From contig CAZBZV010000008.1 of assembly GCA_964496505.1 (NCBI GenBank), forward strand, positions 1 to 64,000: a DNA stretch of 64,000 nt, read 5' to 3'. Under the pieces are notes generated by a model. It was given only the letters and a program-made list of their open reading frames with translations. It did not search any database and had not been told where the DNA came from. The position numbers and the translations under genes are program-made. The stretch comes from JAABVY01 sp964496505. GTDB lineage: Bacteria; Zixibacteria; MSB-5A5; JAABVY01. Of the stretch, positions 1-9,811 are shown piece by piece. The first letter of the stretch is position 1. The number at the start of each line of letters is the position of its first letter.

Positions 1-45
1 AATCTCTCACGAATCAAACAGATTCTTCGCTACGCTCAGAATGAC
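1..45. repeat. Partial copy of a dispersed inverted-repeat element
   Basis: The first 45 bases match, in reverse complement and with only a few mismatches and one indel, the left half of the element at 26034-26129. The end at 35-45 is CTCAGAATGAC, the same terminus as the full copy. The element probably runs off the left edge of the window. It is intergenic, downstream of the minus-strand foldase gene. This is seen directly; its nature as a REP/MITE-like repeat is inferred. Confidence 0.6.
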
Positions 46-94
46 ATTTTGTGGCCACTGACTTTTTCAACAAGCCGTTTCATGAGAGGTATAT

Positions 95-128
95 AAAAAA
101 ACGGCGGTGATAAGCACCGCCGTTTTTT
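95..128 (-). terminator. Rho-independent terminator of the PpiD-like gene
   Basis: A perfect 9-bp stem (ACGGCGGTG/CACCGCCGT) with a 5-base loop ATAAG is flanked by A-runs on one side and T-runs on the other, so it could work in both directions. It lies 17 bases beyond the stop codon of the minus-strand gene ending at 145. Confidence 0.85.
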
Positions 129-144
129 ATAAGTCTTATCTATC

Positions 145-1980
145 TTAGAAGAACCATTTGTAGTCGAGACGTCGATTGTCCTCGATCTGGGCCTCGTTCA
201 GGATTTCCTCGGCCCATTTCTGCGAGGTCCGGTTTACTTTTTGTGCCCACAAAGTTTTGTAGATGTTCTCGCGGTTCATATCGAACTCAGCCGGATTGAA
301 CACTCTGCCGGTATACATAATGACCGCAACGCCATTGCGTGTATAAACCGGTTTCGAAAGCCTGTTTTCATTGCTGAGACTAAAAACCACACCCATAAAC
401 TGCGGATCGGAGAAGAGCGGATTCTGACGCGTATCGCGCCGGGTAAAGAACTCGGTCTGGACAAACTCGGCCTCATTATTCTCGGCCGCAGTTTTTAGAT
501 CAAGGGTCGTTTCGGTTTCCTCATATATATCCTCAGCAATGGCATAGGCCTTATCCAAAAGCACCTTCTTGCGATAGTCGGTCATTGCAAAGCGGTAAGC
601 CTCCTCGAGAGAAAGAATGCGTTCAGGCATTCTTTCCTTAACACGGGCAATAATGAATTTGAAATTGTTCTCCTGCAGATTTGCCACCATGATAATATCG
701 GAAATCTTACCCTTTTTGTGCTCGAATGCAAACTCATTGGCCTCCTGGGACATCCCCAGCTGGCCGGCAGTATTGCCCTCGAAGAACAAACCTGTCTCCA
801 GAATTTCCTTTTCATATTTCTCCGCAATTTCTTCAAAGGTCGACTCCTTCAGCTCCTCTTTGAAAGTCGTAGCGCGGGCCTTGAACTGCGAGAAGGTATC
901 GCCGGAGGGCCTGATCTTCTTGACGATCTGCGAAATCTTAACCTCTCCCACGCCCTCATCATTGGAGCGCTTGCCATAGCACTTGAGGATGTGCCAGCCG
1001 GCAAATGTCTTTATCGGTTCCTGGGTGATCTCACCCGAGTCGAGTGCGAAAGCCGCGCTGTCGAATTCGGGGGAATATTTGCCGCGAGTAATCCATCCGA
1101 TATCACCGCCGGTCTGCTGGGAACGGCTGTCATCGGATACAATTCGTGCCAATGTCGGAAAGATATCCTCCTCGGCTTCGGTGGCCTGTTGAATCCAGAT
1201 CTTAAGATCAGAAACGTCTGCCGAATCGGAGGCCGAAGGGTAAACATCAAACTTGACATATTCAAGATTCGCCTGCGCTTCACGTTTGTAGTTTTCCTTG
1301 TTTTCATTGTAAAACTCGACAACATCGGGCGAATCGATCACAGGCGGAGGGTCCTCAACCATACGTGTGCTGACATAGGCGTAATCGACCTTCATCTGCT
1401 CGTTGGAACGCTCAAACTCACGCATCAACTCCTCCGGGGTAATCTGGATAGTCGAACGCATCAGCTCGTTCCACTGGTAGCGCAGAATATTGGGTTCCTC
1501 CTGCTGTTCGATATATGCCACCTGCTGGGCGAAACTCGGATCGGCCAGGAAATCCCGGTACTTCTGTATATCGAAACGTCCTTCGGTCTGGAAAGCCGGT
1601 TCGCTCCAGAGATACTGGGGCGGATAATTGTACAAATACTGGAAAAGCTCCCGGTCGGAAACGGTCAGGCCGAGGTCTTGTATGTGCTGACGCAGGACTA
1701 TGTCCATAATCATCTGATCCCAGGCGGTCTGACGAATCTGAACTACCATATCCCAGTCCAGATGTATTCTGCCGTTCTGGTTAAGCTGCCTGGTGAAATT
1801 AGTCAGATAATTATCATAAATTCGAGGATCTATCTCTTCACCGTTAACCTCCGCAATATATCCTTTGGCGTCCGAACCCTGTCCGATATCCATGCCCCAT
1901 GCGAATATGATCGATCCAATAAATGCAATCACAACAAAGATCAAAAAGGCCTTGCTGAAATTGCGTAACTCCTGCATCAT
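145..1980 (-). CDS. PpiD/SurA-like membrane-anchored peptidyl-prolyl isomerase
   Basis: This is a 611-residue periplasmic folding factor. It has one N-terminal membrane segment (about 8-30), a SurA_N-type helical region (about 40-200), a parvulin (PPIC) domain at about 236-335 (containing GGDIGW and a GWHILK end), and a long helical C-terminal part. This order is that of PpiD, the inner-membrane chaperone that meets proteins leaving the Sec channel. The start is a double ATG with a good AAAGGAGA site 6-8 bases upstream. It is transcribed alone from a divergent promoter region and closed by a strong terminator. It is shorter in parvulin repeats than the lipoprotein paralogue at 12173. The class is secure; the exact name PpiD is inferred from the topology. 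Confidence 0.85.
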   Translation of the reverse strand: MMQELRNFSKAFLIFVVIAFIGSIIFAWGMDIGQGSDAKGYIAEVNGEEIDPRIYDNYLTNFTRQLNQNGRIHLDWDMVVQIRQTAWDQMIMDIVLRQHIQDLGLTVSDRELFQYLYNYPPQYLWSEPAFQTEGRFDIQKYRDFLADPSFAQQVAYIEQQEEPNILRYQWNELMRSTIQITPEELMREFERSNEQMKVDYAYVSTRMVEDPPPVIDSPDVVEFYNENKENYKREAQANLEYVKFDVYPSASDSADVSDLKIWIQQATEAEEDIFPTLARIVSDDSRSQQTGGDIGWITRGKYSPEFDSAAFALDSGEITQEPIKTFAGWHILKCYGKRSNDEGVGEVKISQIVKKIRPSGDTFSQFKARATTFKEELKESTFEEIAEKYEKEILETGLFFEGNTAGQLGMSQEANEFAFEHKKGKISDIIMVANLQENNFKFIIARVKERMPERILSLEEAYRFAMTDYRKKVLLDKAYAIAEDIYEETETTLDLKTAAENNEAEFVQTEFFTRRDTRQNPLFSDPQFMGVVFSLSNENRLSKPVYTRNGVAVIMYTGRVFNPAEFDMNRENIYKTLWAQKVNRTSQKWAEEILNEAQIEDNRRLDYKWFF

Positions 1981-2015
1981 AATTATTTTCTCCTTTGCTT
2001 TTAAATCAAGTTTTT

Positions 2016-2043
2016 AATATATCATTGGCTGAATCTAATGCAA
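2016..2043 (-). promoter_or_regulatory. Predicted promoter of the PpiD-like gene
   Basis: On the minus strand there is TTGCAT (2043-2038), a 16-base spacer and TATATT (2021-2016), placed about 35 bases before the start codon. It is the best sigma70-like match in the divergent intergenic region. No equally good promoter was found for the plus-strand gene. Confidence 0.45.
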
Positions 2044-2095
2044 GCTATTTTTGTTATACTAATTTAACGTCAAAAAGATTAAGACGGTATAATAT

Positions 2096-4402
2096 ATGAT
2101 GGATATATCGGAAAGAAAGAAGAGAATTTTCAGCCTGACCCTGGCTGCATTATTATTTATCGCAATTCCCGTGCATGCAGAGTATCTCTGGCCCCTGCCG
2201 GACTCAAAGGAGCTGACCTCGCATTTCTGCGCCTTCCGGGGCGGCCATTATCATGCCGGAATAGATGTCAGGACATTCGGAAAAACCGGTTATAATGTTG
2301 TGGCAGTTGAAGATGGCTATCTATGGCGGGTGGCCTCGAACTGGTGGGGGTATGGCAATGTCGTTTATTTGAAGCTTGATGACGGTAATATCGCGGTGTA
2401 TGCTCATCTTTCGGAATTCACGCCCGAAGTTGAAAAGTATGTGCGCGAGAATCAGTTAGCAGAAAAACGCTTTAAGGTCAATCTTTTCCCGGAAAAAGAC
2501 CAATTCCGCTTCAAAAAGGGCGATCTTGTGGGAAAAACCGGCCAGAGCGGCTCCGGGGCGCCGCATCTGCATTTCGAGATTCGAAACGCCAATAATGAGC
2601 CTATGAATCCCCTGCCCTATTATCCTGATCTCAGAGACGGCTACAAGCCGCGTTACGAGGAGATAACCTTCCGTCCGCTGGGATCGGAATCGTTTGTGGA
2701 AGGCAAGGCGCGGCCGTATTCGGTGGATTTCCACTATAATCGTCCGGATAATAACTATATCCTGAATAAAATACCCTCAATGCGGGGAGAGATCGGGATC
2801 GAGGTCAAAGTCGCCGACAGGCGCACCGGGACTAATCGGAAATATAATGTTGCCGTATTAAAATTCTATCTGAATGATAAGCTGGTATTCGAGACTGAAT
2901 ATGACACGCTGTCGTTTAACACATGGGGTTCGGTCGATCTCGATTATAATCATTACCAGAGAATCAAGAATAAGAGCTTTTATCATAATCTGTATTATCC
3001 TTACGGACGCAAATCATCCCAGCAGAATCCGGATAAGGCCTGCGAAAGCTGCAAGGCTATAACCATTAACCATAATACTCCCCCCGGTACTTACGATGCC
3101 CGGATAATTGCCTATGACAAAAACGGCAATGAGCGTGAGGCGAGCTTTAAAATCAATGTTCTGCCTTCAGTTGATTTGATTTCATATCTTGGCGGGATCT
3201 CAATTAGAGGATCTAATCAGGGACCAGCGGCTTTTATTGCTTCAAATGAGACAAACTTCAGTACAGAAATTGAGGTGTTCAATCCAAAAATAAGGGCATT
3301 TACGGATGCAGGCAAAATAGCGGCTACAGAAGATTCTGCCGGAATCCCTCATATTATGCTGGAAGATATAAGAGAAAAGATTGGATCGATTGCGGCGGAT
3401 TATCCACTCCTGAAGCTTAAATTTTATTCTGATAATAATAGGATTGGTACGTATTTGATGGGACTGCCGGATTCCCCACAGAAAAGATTTCTGGATTCAA
3501 CCCTGATAGCGAATATCGATTTTGTTGGAGATGTGGATTTCATAAATTCAGAGCCGCTGATTGAGATAAATCCGCAAAAACTGTATGATTTTCTTGTTAA
3601 AAATGATTTCAAGGCCAATTTCCTCCAGCCGGTTGAGAGCACAGGAGAAATGGCATTTCGTCTGCAATTAAATGAGCCCTTAAGGGATTTTGCATACGGC
3701 AACGATTTTCAGCCACTGCCAGGGCTTCTTGCCCAGGAAAGACTACGACAGCAAAATTATTATCTGCATGCATGGAATCAAGATACTGAAATCGAAATGA
3801 ATGGATTCAGGATAAACCTACCTGAAACCAAGCCCGGAAATAATATATTTTTCAAGCTGGAAACATCCGGATCAAGCGATCCTACCGAGGTAGCAATATC
3901 GCCAGATGACAGGATTATCTTCGACGGCATGGAGATAAAGGCTCCAATACCCTCAGGGTATCCACCGGATAAATCTGCACTCTATGGCATCTCCCGCAAG
4001 GGCATACCAAGTTTTGCAGGCAATGATCCTGATACGGCCGGTTTTGTATCGGCCAAGGTCAAATCGTTCGGGACTTATCGGATAATGGTCGATTCGGTGG
4101 CGCCTGTGATTAATAATATCCGTCCCTGGAATAATTCTACGGTTAGAACCGCACGGCCGAGTATTCGCTTTTATATGGATGACGAGCTTTCCGGTTTTAA
4201 TTCAGATACGCTTCTGACGGTGACATTGAACGGTGAGTATCAGATTTGCGAATATGATGTCGATCATAAGATTGTCTATGTACATCTTACCGAAAATCTG
4301 TCTCCGGGCAGGCATGAGCTTGTAATTACAGCTCGTGACCGGGCAGGCAATACTACTACAAGAAAGTCCAGTTTCACTTATTCCGCCTCTTCAAAAAATT
4401 GA
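2096..4402 (+). CDS. Exported M23 (LytM-type) peptidase with beta-sandwich C-terminal region
   Basis: This 768-residue protein has a signal peptide (about 1-28). An M23 domain follows directly (about 30-170), with the zinc ligands visible as H53-x3-D57 and the H157-L-H159 pair; H104 fits the additional catalytic His. The family cleaves peptidoglycan cross-links or acts as an activator of amidases; the ligands look intact, so activity is plausible. The remaining 600 residues are beta-rich and end in an Ig-like segment (about 670-760) resembling bacterial surface-protein domains. ATG codons at 2096 and 2099 are both possible and no clear ribosome-binding site is present. It heads a plus-strand run with the rhomboid, TPR and dnaE genes. 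Confidence 0.85.
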   Translation: MMDISERKKRIFSLTLAALLFIAIPVHAEYLWPLPDSKELTSHFCAFRGGHYHAGIDVRTFGKTGYNVVAVEDGYLWRVASNWWGYGNVVYLKLDDGNIAVYAHLSEFTPEVEKYVRENQLAEKRFKVNLFPEKDQFRFKKGDLVGKTGQSGSGAPHLHFEIRNANNEPMNPLPYYPDLRDGYKPRYEEITFRPLGSESFVEGKARPYSVDFHYNRPDNNYILNKIPSMRGEIGIEVKVADRRTGTNRKYNVAVLKFYLNDKLVFETEYDTLSFNTWGSVDLDYNHYQRIKNKSFYHNLYYPYGRKSSQQNPDKACESCKAITINHNTPPGTYDARIIAYDKNGNEREASFKINVLPSVDLISYLGGISIRGSNQGPAAFIASNETNFSTEIEVFNPKIRAFTDAGKIAATEDSAGIPHIMLEDIREKIGSIAADYPLLKLKFYSDNNRIGTYLMGLPDSPQKRFLDSTLIANIDFVGDVDFINSEPLIEINPQKLYDFLVKNDFKANFLQPVESTGEMAFRLQLNEPLRDFAYGNDFQPLPGLLAQERLRQQNYYLHAWNQDTEIEMNGFRINLPETKPGNNIFFKLETSGSSDPTEVAISPDDRIIFDGMEIKAPIPSGYPPDKSALYGISRKGIPSFAGNDPDTAGFVSAKVKSFGTYRIMVDSVAPVINNIRPWNNSTVRTARPSIRFYMDDELSGFNSDTLLTVTLNGEYQICEYDVDHKIVYVHLTENLSPGRHELVITARDRAGNTTTRKSSFTYSASSKN

Positions 4403-4454
4403 CTTTTGTGATCTCTTCAAATGTATATATTATCTGGAGACCAAAGGGAGAACG

Positions 4455-5153
4455 ATGATACCGATCAGAGATGACAACCCGACCCGAATTACCCCCTATT
4501 TTACTATCGGATTGATAGTAATTAACTGTCTGGTATTCATTTATGAGTTCGCCCTGGGCAGTCAGGGGTTCCGGGAATTCACCTTTCAATGGGGTTTAAT
4601 TCCAGCGGAACTCATGCAGGGACGCGACCTTATGCCGGCGCAGTACAGCCATCTGGCAACATCGCCCTACCTGAATGTGTTCACCAGCATGTTCATGCAT
4701 GGCGGGATTATACATCTGGCGGGCAATATGCTTTATCTCTGGATTTTCGGGAATAATATCGAGGATGTCCTGGGGCATTTTAAGTTCATTTTCTTCTATA
4801 TACTCTCCGGGCTGGCGGCAACATTGACATTCGCCTTTATCAATCCCAACTCCCAGGTGCCATTGGTGGGAGCGTCAGGCGCGATTGCCGGTGTGCTGGG
4901 GGCGTATGCGGTGAGATTTCCGTATGCCCGGGTTTATACACTAATCTGGTTTTTTATATTTATCCGGGTAGTGGCGCTTCCGGCAATATTTCTGCTGGGA
5001 TTCTGGTTTTTGCTTCAGGTCATAAACAGCTCCTCGACCCTGAGCGGCGGAGTGGCATGGTTTGCGCATATAGGCGGATTTGTGTTCGGGGCGGCTGTCT
5101 TCTGGATTTTCGGGCTCAGACACAGGAAAAGGCGCTGGTATGTTGAACGGTAA
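4455..5153 (+). CDS. Rhomboid-family intramembrane serine protease
   Basis: This is a 232-residue integral membrane protease. The family signatures are present: HGGIIHLAGNM (residues 82-92) in the second membrane segment, the nucleophile motif GASG with S141, and the partner H205 in AHIGG. The Ser-His dyad is therefore complete. The frame is open further upstream, but ATG 4455 follows AGGGAGAA and begins the typical MIPIRDDNP N-terminus, so it was chosen. The stop overlaps the start of the TPR gene by 14 bases, which suggests translational coupling. The substrate is unknown. Confidence 0.9.
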   Translation: MIPIRDDNPTRITPYFTIGLIVINCLVFIYEFALGSQGFREFTFQWGLIPAELMQGRDLMPAQYSHLATSPYLNVFTSMFMHGGIIHLAGNMLYLWIFGNNIEDVLGHFKFIFFYILSGLAATLTFAFINPNSQVPLVGASGAIAGVLGAYAVRFPYARVYTLIWFFIFIRVVALPAIFLLGFWFLLQVINSSSTLSGGVAWFAHIGGFVFGAAVFWIFGLRHRKRRWYVER

Positions 5154-6270
5154 AATATTGATTGTATTAATTACTCTTATACTCTCGTTTTTCGTCGCCA
5201 CTTACGGGCAGGTGGACGAGGGCAAGTCGGACGTGTTATATGAGAAGGCGCGTGAGCTTGAGTATCAGCGCAAATACGCCGAGGCAATCGACACCCTGAA
5301 GCTGGCCTATTCCTATGATTCGGGCAATCGAAGAGCGCTTTTGCTGATGGGCGATATTTATCTCAAGATGGGAAATCTGCCCGGGGCTGAGCAGGCCTTT
5401 AACCAGTTAATTCAGGTCGATCCGCACAGGCCGCAGGGTTATGTTAAAATGGCCGAGCTTTACTGGCACTGGGAGAGATACAATGAAGCTATGGAATTTT
5501 TGCACACAGCCACAAAGCTTTCGACTCCGCCGGATGCAGATATCTTTTTCTGGAAAGGGCATATTTTCAGGAGCATAGAGCAGTTTCAAAAATCCGACTC
5601 CATTTTGACCGAGGGTCTTCAATATTATCCCGATAATCCCAGATTATTGGCAGATTACGGAGCCACGAAAATTATTATGGGAGATACGCTGGAAGCGGAG
5701 AGATATATCGACAGCGCCTATCAGATCGATTCGAATTCGGTGTATGTTATCAACACGATGGCCAGCTTAAAGATGTTTCTCGGTGATCTTGAAAGCGCTT
5801 CGAACTATCTTGAATTAGCAAGCGCTATTGCGCCTGATGATCCTTTCACCCGCAGCAATATGCTGGCTTTTTCAAGTCTCACCAAAAAGGCAAAGAAGAA
5901 TGAATATTTTATTGCGGGCAATAAGGCATTCGAAAAGGCCCTTTACCGCAAGGCCAGAGAAAATTACAGGAAAGCCCTGGCACAGGACTCACTATTTTTC
6001 GAGGTGATCGTAAACCTGGCGTATACGAATATTCATCTTGGCGATCTCGAACGCGCCGCAGAATTGTTCAATCGAGCAGTGAATATGCATGAGGATTATG
6101 CGCCCGCCTATATCGGATGGGCGGACGCCCTGATAGGCTTGAATCGTTTTGAGGAAGCGCTCGAGAAATATGAAAAGGCGATCGAGCTCGAACCGGAAAG
6201 TCAGCAATACAAACAGATTTACAATGATGTACTTCAGGCCTTAGAGGAATTGGAACAGCAAAGTGAGTAA
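5140..6270 (+). CDS. Exported TPR-repeat protein
   Basis: This protein has 376 residues with a hydrophobic N-terminus (MLNGKILIVLITLILSFFVA) that is probably a signal peptide or anchor. About eight tetratricopeptide repeats follow, with recurring A..A.E.A..L and W/Y positions, and a charged helical end. TPRs are protein-interaction scaffolds, so no enzyme role is proposed. The frame is open upstream to 5080, but ATG 5140 has AGGAAAAGG before it and starts the export signal. It overlaps the rhomboid gene (14 bases) and the GTG of dnaE (8 bases). Confidence 0.8.
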   Translation: MLNGKILIVLITLILSFFVATYGQVDEGKSDVLYEKARELEYQRKYAEAIDTLKLAYSYDSGNRRALLLMGDIYLKMGNLPGAEQAFNQLIQVDPHRPQGYVKMAELYWHWERYNEAMEFLHTATKLSTPPDADIFFWKGHIFRSIEQFQKSDSILTEGLQYYPDNPRLLADYGATKIIMGDTLEAERYIDSAYQIDSNSVYVINTMASLKMFLGDLESASNYLELASAIAPDDPFTRSNMLAFSSLTKKAKKNEYFIAGNKAFEKALYRKARENYRKALAQDSLFFEVIVNLAYTNIHLGDLERAAELFNRAVNMHEDYAPAYIGWADALIGLNRFEEALEKYEKAIELEPESQQYKQIYNDVLQALEELEQQSE

Positions 6271-9200
6271 CGCAGATTTCATCCATTTACATAATCATAC
6301 ACAGTATTCTCTTTTAGACGGCGCCTGCCATATCGACAAATTTTTGAAGCGGGCCAAAGAGTTGAATTTCCCGGCATTGGCTATTACCGATCACGGCAAT
6401 ATGTTCGGCGCAATCGAATTTTACAAGAAGGCCAAAAAGGCAGGTATTAAGCCTATTATCGGATGCGAAATATATGTCGCGCCGCGTGACAGATTCAAAA
6501 AGGAACGTCTTCCGGGAGAACCGGACGGCGGGTATCATCTGATACTGCTTGCCAAAGACAACACCGGCTATAAAAATCTGGTTAAACTGGTTTCGGCCGG
6601 ATACCTGGAGGGTTTTTACCGCAAGCCTCGTATCGACAAGGAACTTTTGCGTCAACACGCCGAGGGCCTGATTGCAACCTCGGCCTGCCTTCAGGGTGAA
6701 ATCTCCCGAAAAATCGCCAACAATGATTTTAAGAAGGCTGAGGAAACGGTCAAAGAGTATGCTGATATTTTCGGCAAAGAGAATTTTTATCTGGAAATTC
6801 AGGACCATGGCATCGACAAGGAAAAGAAAGATAAGGCCGCTCTTATAAATCTATCCAAAAAACTTGGTATCGATCTTGTTGCCACCAACGACTGCCATTA
6901 CCTCAGTCGTGAGGATCACAAGGCTCATGAGGCGCTGCTGTGTATCCAGACCGGCAAGACCCTTGAGGATACCGACAGGATGAGTTATGCCACCGATCAG
7001 ATTTATGTCAAATCGGCCGAGGAAATGAAGGAGCTTTTTGGTGATGTGCCGGATGCTATCGAAAATACATTAAAGATTGCCGAGCAATGCAATGTCGATA
7101 TCGAAATCGGCAAGTTGATGATCCCGAAATTCGATCTTCCCGAGGGATTCGAAAAACCTGAAGACTATGTACGGCATCTCTGCCGTGAAGGCGTAAAGAA
7201 ACTTTATCATGATCCGGGAGATAAAATCTATGAACGGCTGGATTATGAGCTGGATGTGATCAAAAATATGGGGTACTCTGGATATTTCCTGATCGTGAAA
7301 GACTTTATCGACTACGCCCGCTCACAGAATATCCCGGTCGGCCCCGGGCGAGGCTCTGCCGCTGGCAGTCTGGTATCGTATACATTGGGTATAACCACAA
7401 TCGATCCGTTAAAATACGATCTTCTATTCGAGCGTTTCCTGAATCCGGAGCGTGTAAGTATGCCCGATATAGATATCGATTTCTCCGACCGCGGCCGTGA
7501 CAAAGTTATCGACTATGTTACCGATAAATACGGGCAGGATAATGTGGCGCAGATTATCACCTTCGGCACTCTGGCCGCGCGAGGTGTTGTGCGAGATGTC
7601 GGCCGGGTGATGAGTATACCCTACTCCGAGGTGGATAAGATCGCCAAGATGATACCATTTAAGCCGGGACAGACCATCACAGGCGCCATGGAGGAGGAAA
7701 AGGATCTGGTGCGTCTGGCCGATGCGGATGAAAGGATTGATACGCTCCTTCAGTACTCCAGAACCCTGGAAGGACTTGCACGGCATGCCTCCACTCATGC
7801 GGCCGGAGTTGTGATCGCGCCCGAACCTTTGGTGGAACATGTCCCGCTCTTCAAGAGCAATAAGGATGAAATAACGACACAATATGATATGAAAGGTGTC
7901 GAGGACATCGGCCTTTTGAAAATGGACTTTCTGGGACTGAGGACGCTGACCGTTATTGCCGATGCGGTGGAGATGATAAAGGAAAATCATGGAGTCGATG
8001 TCGATCTTGATAATGTCCCGCTCGACGATGACAAGGTTTATGAGCTCTTCGGCAACGGCAATACGATAGGAATCTTCCAGTTTGAATCGGGCGGAATGCA
8101 GGAATACCTGAAAAAGCTGCATCCGGAGTCACTTGACGATCTGGCGGCCATGAATGCGCTCTATCGTCCCGGTCCGCTGGACTCCGGCATGATCGATGTC
8201 TACATAAACCGTAAGCATGGGCGCGAGAAGATAGAGTACCTTCATCCAGACATGGAATCGATCCTCAAGAATACATTCGGCGTAATCGTATTCCAGGAGC
8301 AGGTGCTGCAACTGGCCTCAAAACTGGCCGGGTTCAGCCTTGGCAAAGCGGATATCCTGCGCAAGGCGATGGGTAAAAAGATCGCCGAACTGATGGCACA
8401 GATGAAGAAGGATTTTATTAACGGCTGTATAGAAAACGATATCTCGAAAAAAATGGCCAAGGAGATATTCCACCAGATCGAGACCTTCGCTCGTTACGGT
8501 TTCAACAAATCCCACTCAGTAGGCTATGCATATCTGGCCTACCAGACAGCATACCTGAAGGCACATTATCCGCGGGAGTTTATGGCGGCGCTGATGACCT
8601 CGGAGATGGGCAATACGGACCGAATTATAATTCTCAAGGAAGAGTGCCGCAATATGGACATCGAAATTCTGGCCCCCGACATAAACCGCAGCTATGCTAA
8701 TTTCAATGTCGAGGAACAATCGATTCGCTTCGGGCTGGTGGCTATAAAAAACGTTGGCGCCAATGCGGTTTCGAAAATCATCGAGGAGCGCAACGAAAAC
8801 GGGGAGTTCAAATCGATATTCGATTTCACCTCGCGCTGCGATCTCTCCTCGATCAATAAGCGCACCATCGAATCGATGGTGATGGCGGGAGCGTTCGACT
8901 CTGTCGGCAAGGATCGCGGTCAGCTTTATGCGGCGATTGAGGATGCGGTATCGTTCGGCCAGTCAGTTCAGATCGATCGTCTCAAGGGGCAGGCCTCGCT
9001 TTTCGGAGAAGCGGAAAACAACACACTCCCCCATCCCGAACCGAAGTTCTCCGAGGACGGCGGCTGGAGCCGTTCCAAGGTCTTATCGATGGAAAAGGAG
9101 GCGCTTGGATTTTATATTTCCGGGCATCCAATGGAAAAGTACCGCCATCAGCTCAAACTTTTTGCCACAACCAATTCCGAGAAGATGAATGAGATGCCAG

Positions 9201-9697
9201 ACGGAATTCAGGCCTCGCTGGGCGGCATTATCACCCGCCTGAAAATTAATACCGATAAACGCGGCCGTCATATGGCATTCGTGGGTGTGGAGGATTTCTT
9301 CGGCAGTTTCGAGGCCATAGTATTTTCCGATCCGTTCGAAAAATACAAAAGGCTATTGATCAACAATAATATGCTGCTCCTGACAGGACGTATCAGCAAA
9401 CGTGAGGAAGAAAAGGCCAAATTGATCGTGAACGAGGTCAAGCCGCTGGAGTCTTTGTCGCAGAATTCCAACCTCATTCTAAAACTAACAATATCGGAAA
9501 AAAGGATTAAGCGCGTTAAAGATATAAAGAAAGTACTGGATAAACATCCGGGCGAGACGAAGGTAATCATCCGCTTGAAGAAAGATGATGTTTGGGTGGA
9601 AATGGATACACCGCAACAGGTTAATCCGAACGGCGAGATGATGGAAGAGCTTTATGAGATTTTAAACTCCGAGAACCTGTCGCTATCGGCCGGATAA
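6263..9697 (+). CDS. dnaE: DNA polymerase III alpha subunit
   Basis: This is the 1144-residue replicative polymerase, close to the usual length of about 1160. Domains in order are PHP (about 5-220), palm/fingers with the catalytic PDIDIDF motif (D402 and D404), the helix-hairpin region, and an OB fold near 960-1050. The N-terminus reads HLHNHTQYSLLDG, followed by ITDHGNMFG, GCEIYVAP, YLEIQDHG and ATNDCHYL. These keep the metal-binding residues seen in DnaE proteins with PHP proofreading activity, whereas the E. coli PHP domain has lost them. The start is GTG at 6263, overlapping the TPR stop, so expression may be coupled. Confidence 0.97.
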   Translation: MSNADFIHLHNHTQYSLLDGACHIDKFLKRAKELNFPALAITDHGNMFGAIEFYKKAKKAGIKPIIGCEIYVAPRDRFKKERLPGEPDGGYHLILLAKDNTGYKNLVKLVSAGYLEGFYRKPRIDKELLRQHAEGLIATSACLQGEISRKIANNDFKKAEETVKEYADIFGKENFYLEIQDHGIDKEKKDKAALINLSKKLGIDLVATNDCHYLSREDHKAHEALLCIQTGKTLEDTDRMSYATDQIYVKSAEEMKELFGDVPDAIENTLKIAEQCNVDIEIGKLMIPKFDLPEGFEKPEDYVRHLCREGVKKLYHDPGDKIYERLDYELDVIKNMGYSGYFLIVKDFIDYARSQNIPVGPGRGSAAGSLVSYTLGITTIDPLKYDLLFERFLNPERVSMPDIDIDFSDRGRDKVIDYVTDKYGQDNVAQIITFGTLAARGVVRDVGRVMSIPYSEVDKIAKMIPFKPGQTITGAMEEEKDLVRLADADERIDTLLQYSRTLEGLARHASTHAAGVVIAPEPLVEHVPLFKSNKDEITTQYDMKGVEDIGLLKMDFLGLRTLTVIADAVEMIKENHGVDVDLDNVPLDDDKVYELFGNGNTIGIFQFESGGMQEYLKKLHPESLDDLAAMNALYRPGPLDSGMIDVYINRKHGREKIEYLHPDMESILKNTFGVIVFQEQVLQLASKLAGFSLGKADILRKAMGKKIAELMAQMKKDFINGCIENDISKKMAKEIFHQIETFARYGFNKSHSVGYAYLAYQTAYLKAHYPREFMAALMTSEMGNTDRIIILKEECRNMDIEILAPDINRSYANFNVEEQSIRFGLVAIKNVGANAVSKIIEERNENGEFKSIFDFTSRCDLSSINKRTIESMVMAGAFDSVGKDRGQLYAAIEDAVSFGQSVQIDRLKGQASLFGEAENNTLPHPEPKFSEDGGWSRSKVLSMEKEALGFYISGHPMEKYRHQLKLFATTNSEKMNEMPDGIQASLGGIITRLKINTDKRGRHMAFVGVEDFFGSFEAIVFSDPFEKYKRLLINNNMLLLTGRISKREEEKAKLIVNEVKPLESLSQNSNLILKLTISEKRIKRVKDIKKVLDKHPGETKVIIRLKKDDVWVEMDTPQQVNPNGEMMEELYEILNSENLSLSAG

Positions 9698-9811
9698 AGC
9701 CTCGGAACTCGTAATGCATACAGGTGTTAAAGTAGAAAGAATTTGATTTTTTACAATTTTTATATAGTTTATAAGGACTAAGGAAAAGCTTACAACATAC
9801 CGGGAGTGCCC

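Noticed and set aside
718..1968. A 416-codon open frame on the plus strand opposite the PpiD-like gene
   Set aside because: It is the antisense shadow of a well-supported gene with known domains; it has no export signal or recognisable family.
2088..2093. TATAAT directly before the M23 peptidase start
   Set aside because: Used as a -10 box it would place the transcript start inside the coding region, and there is no -35 at proper spacing.
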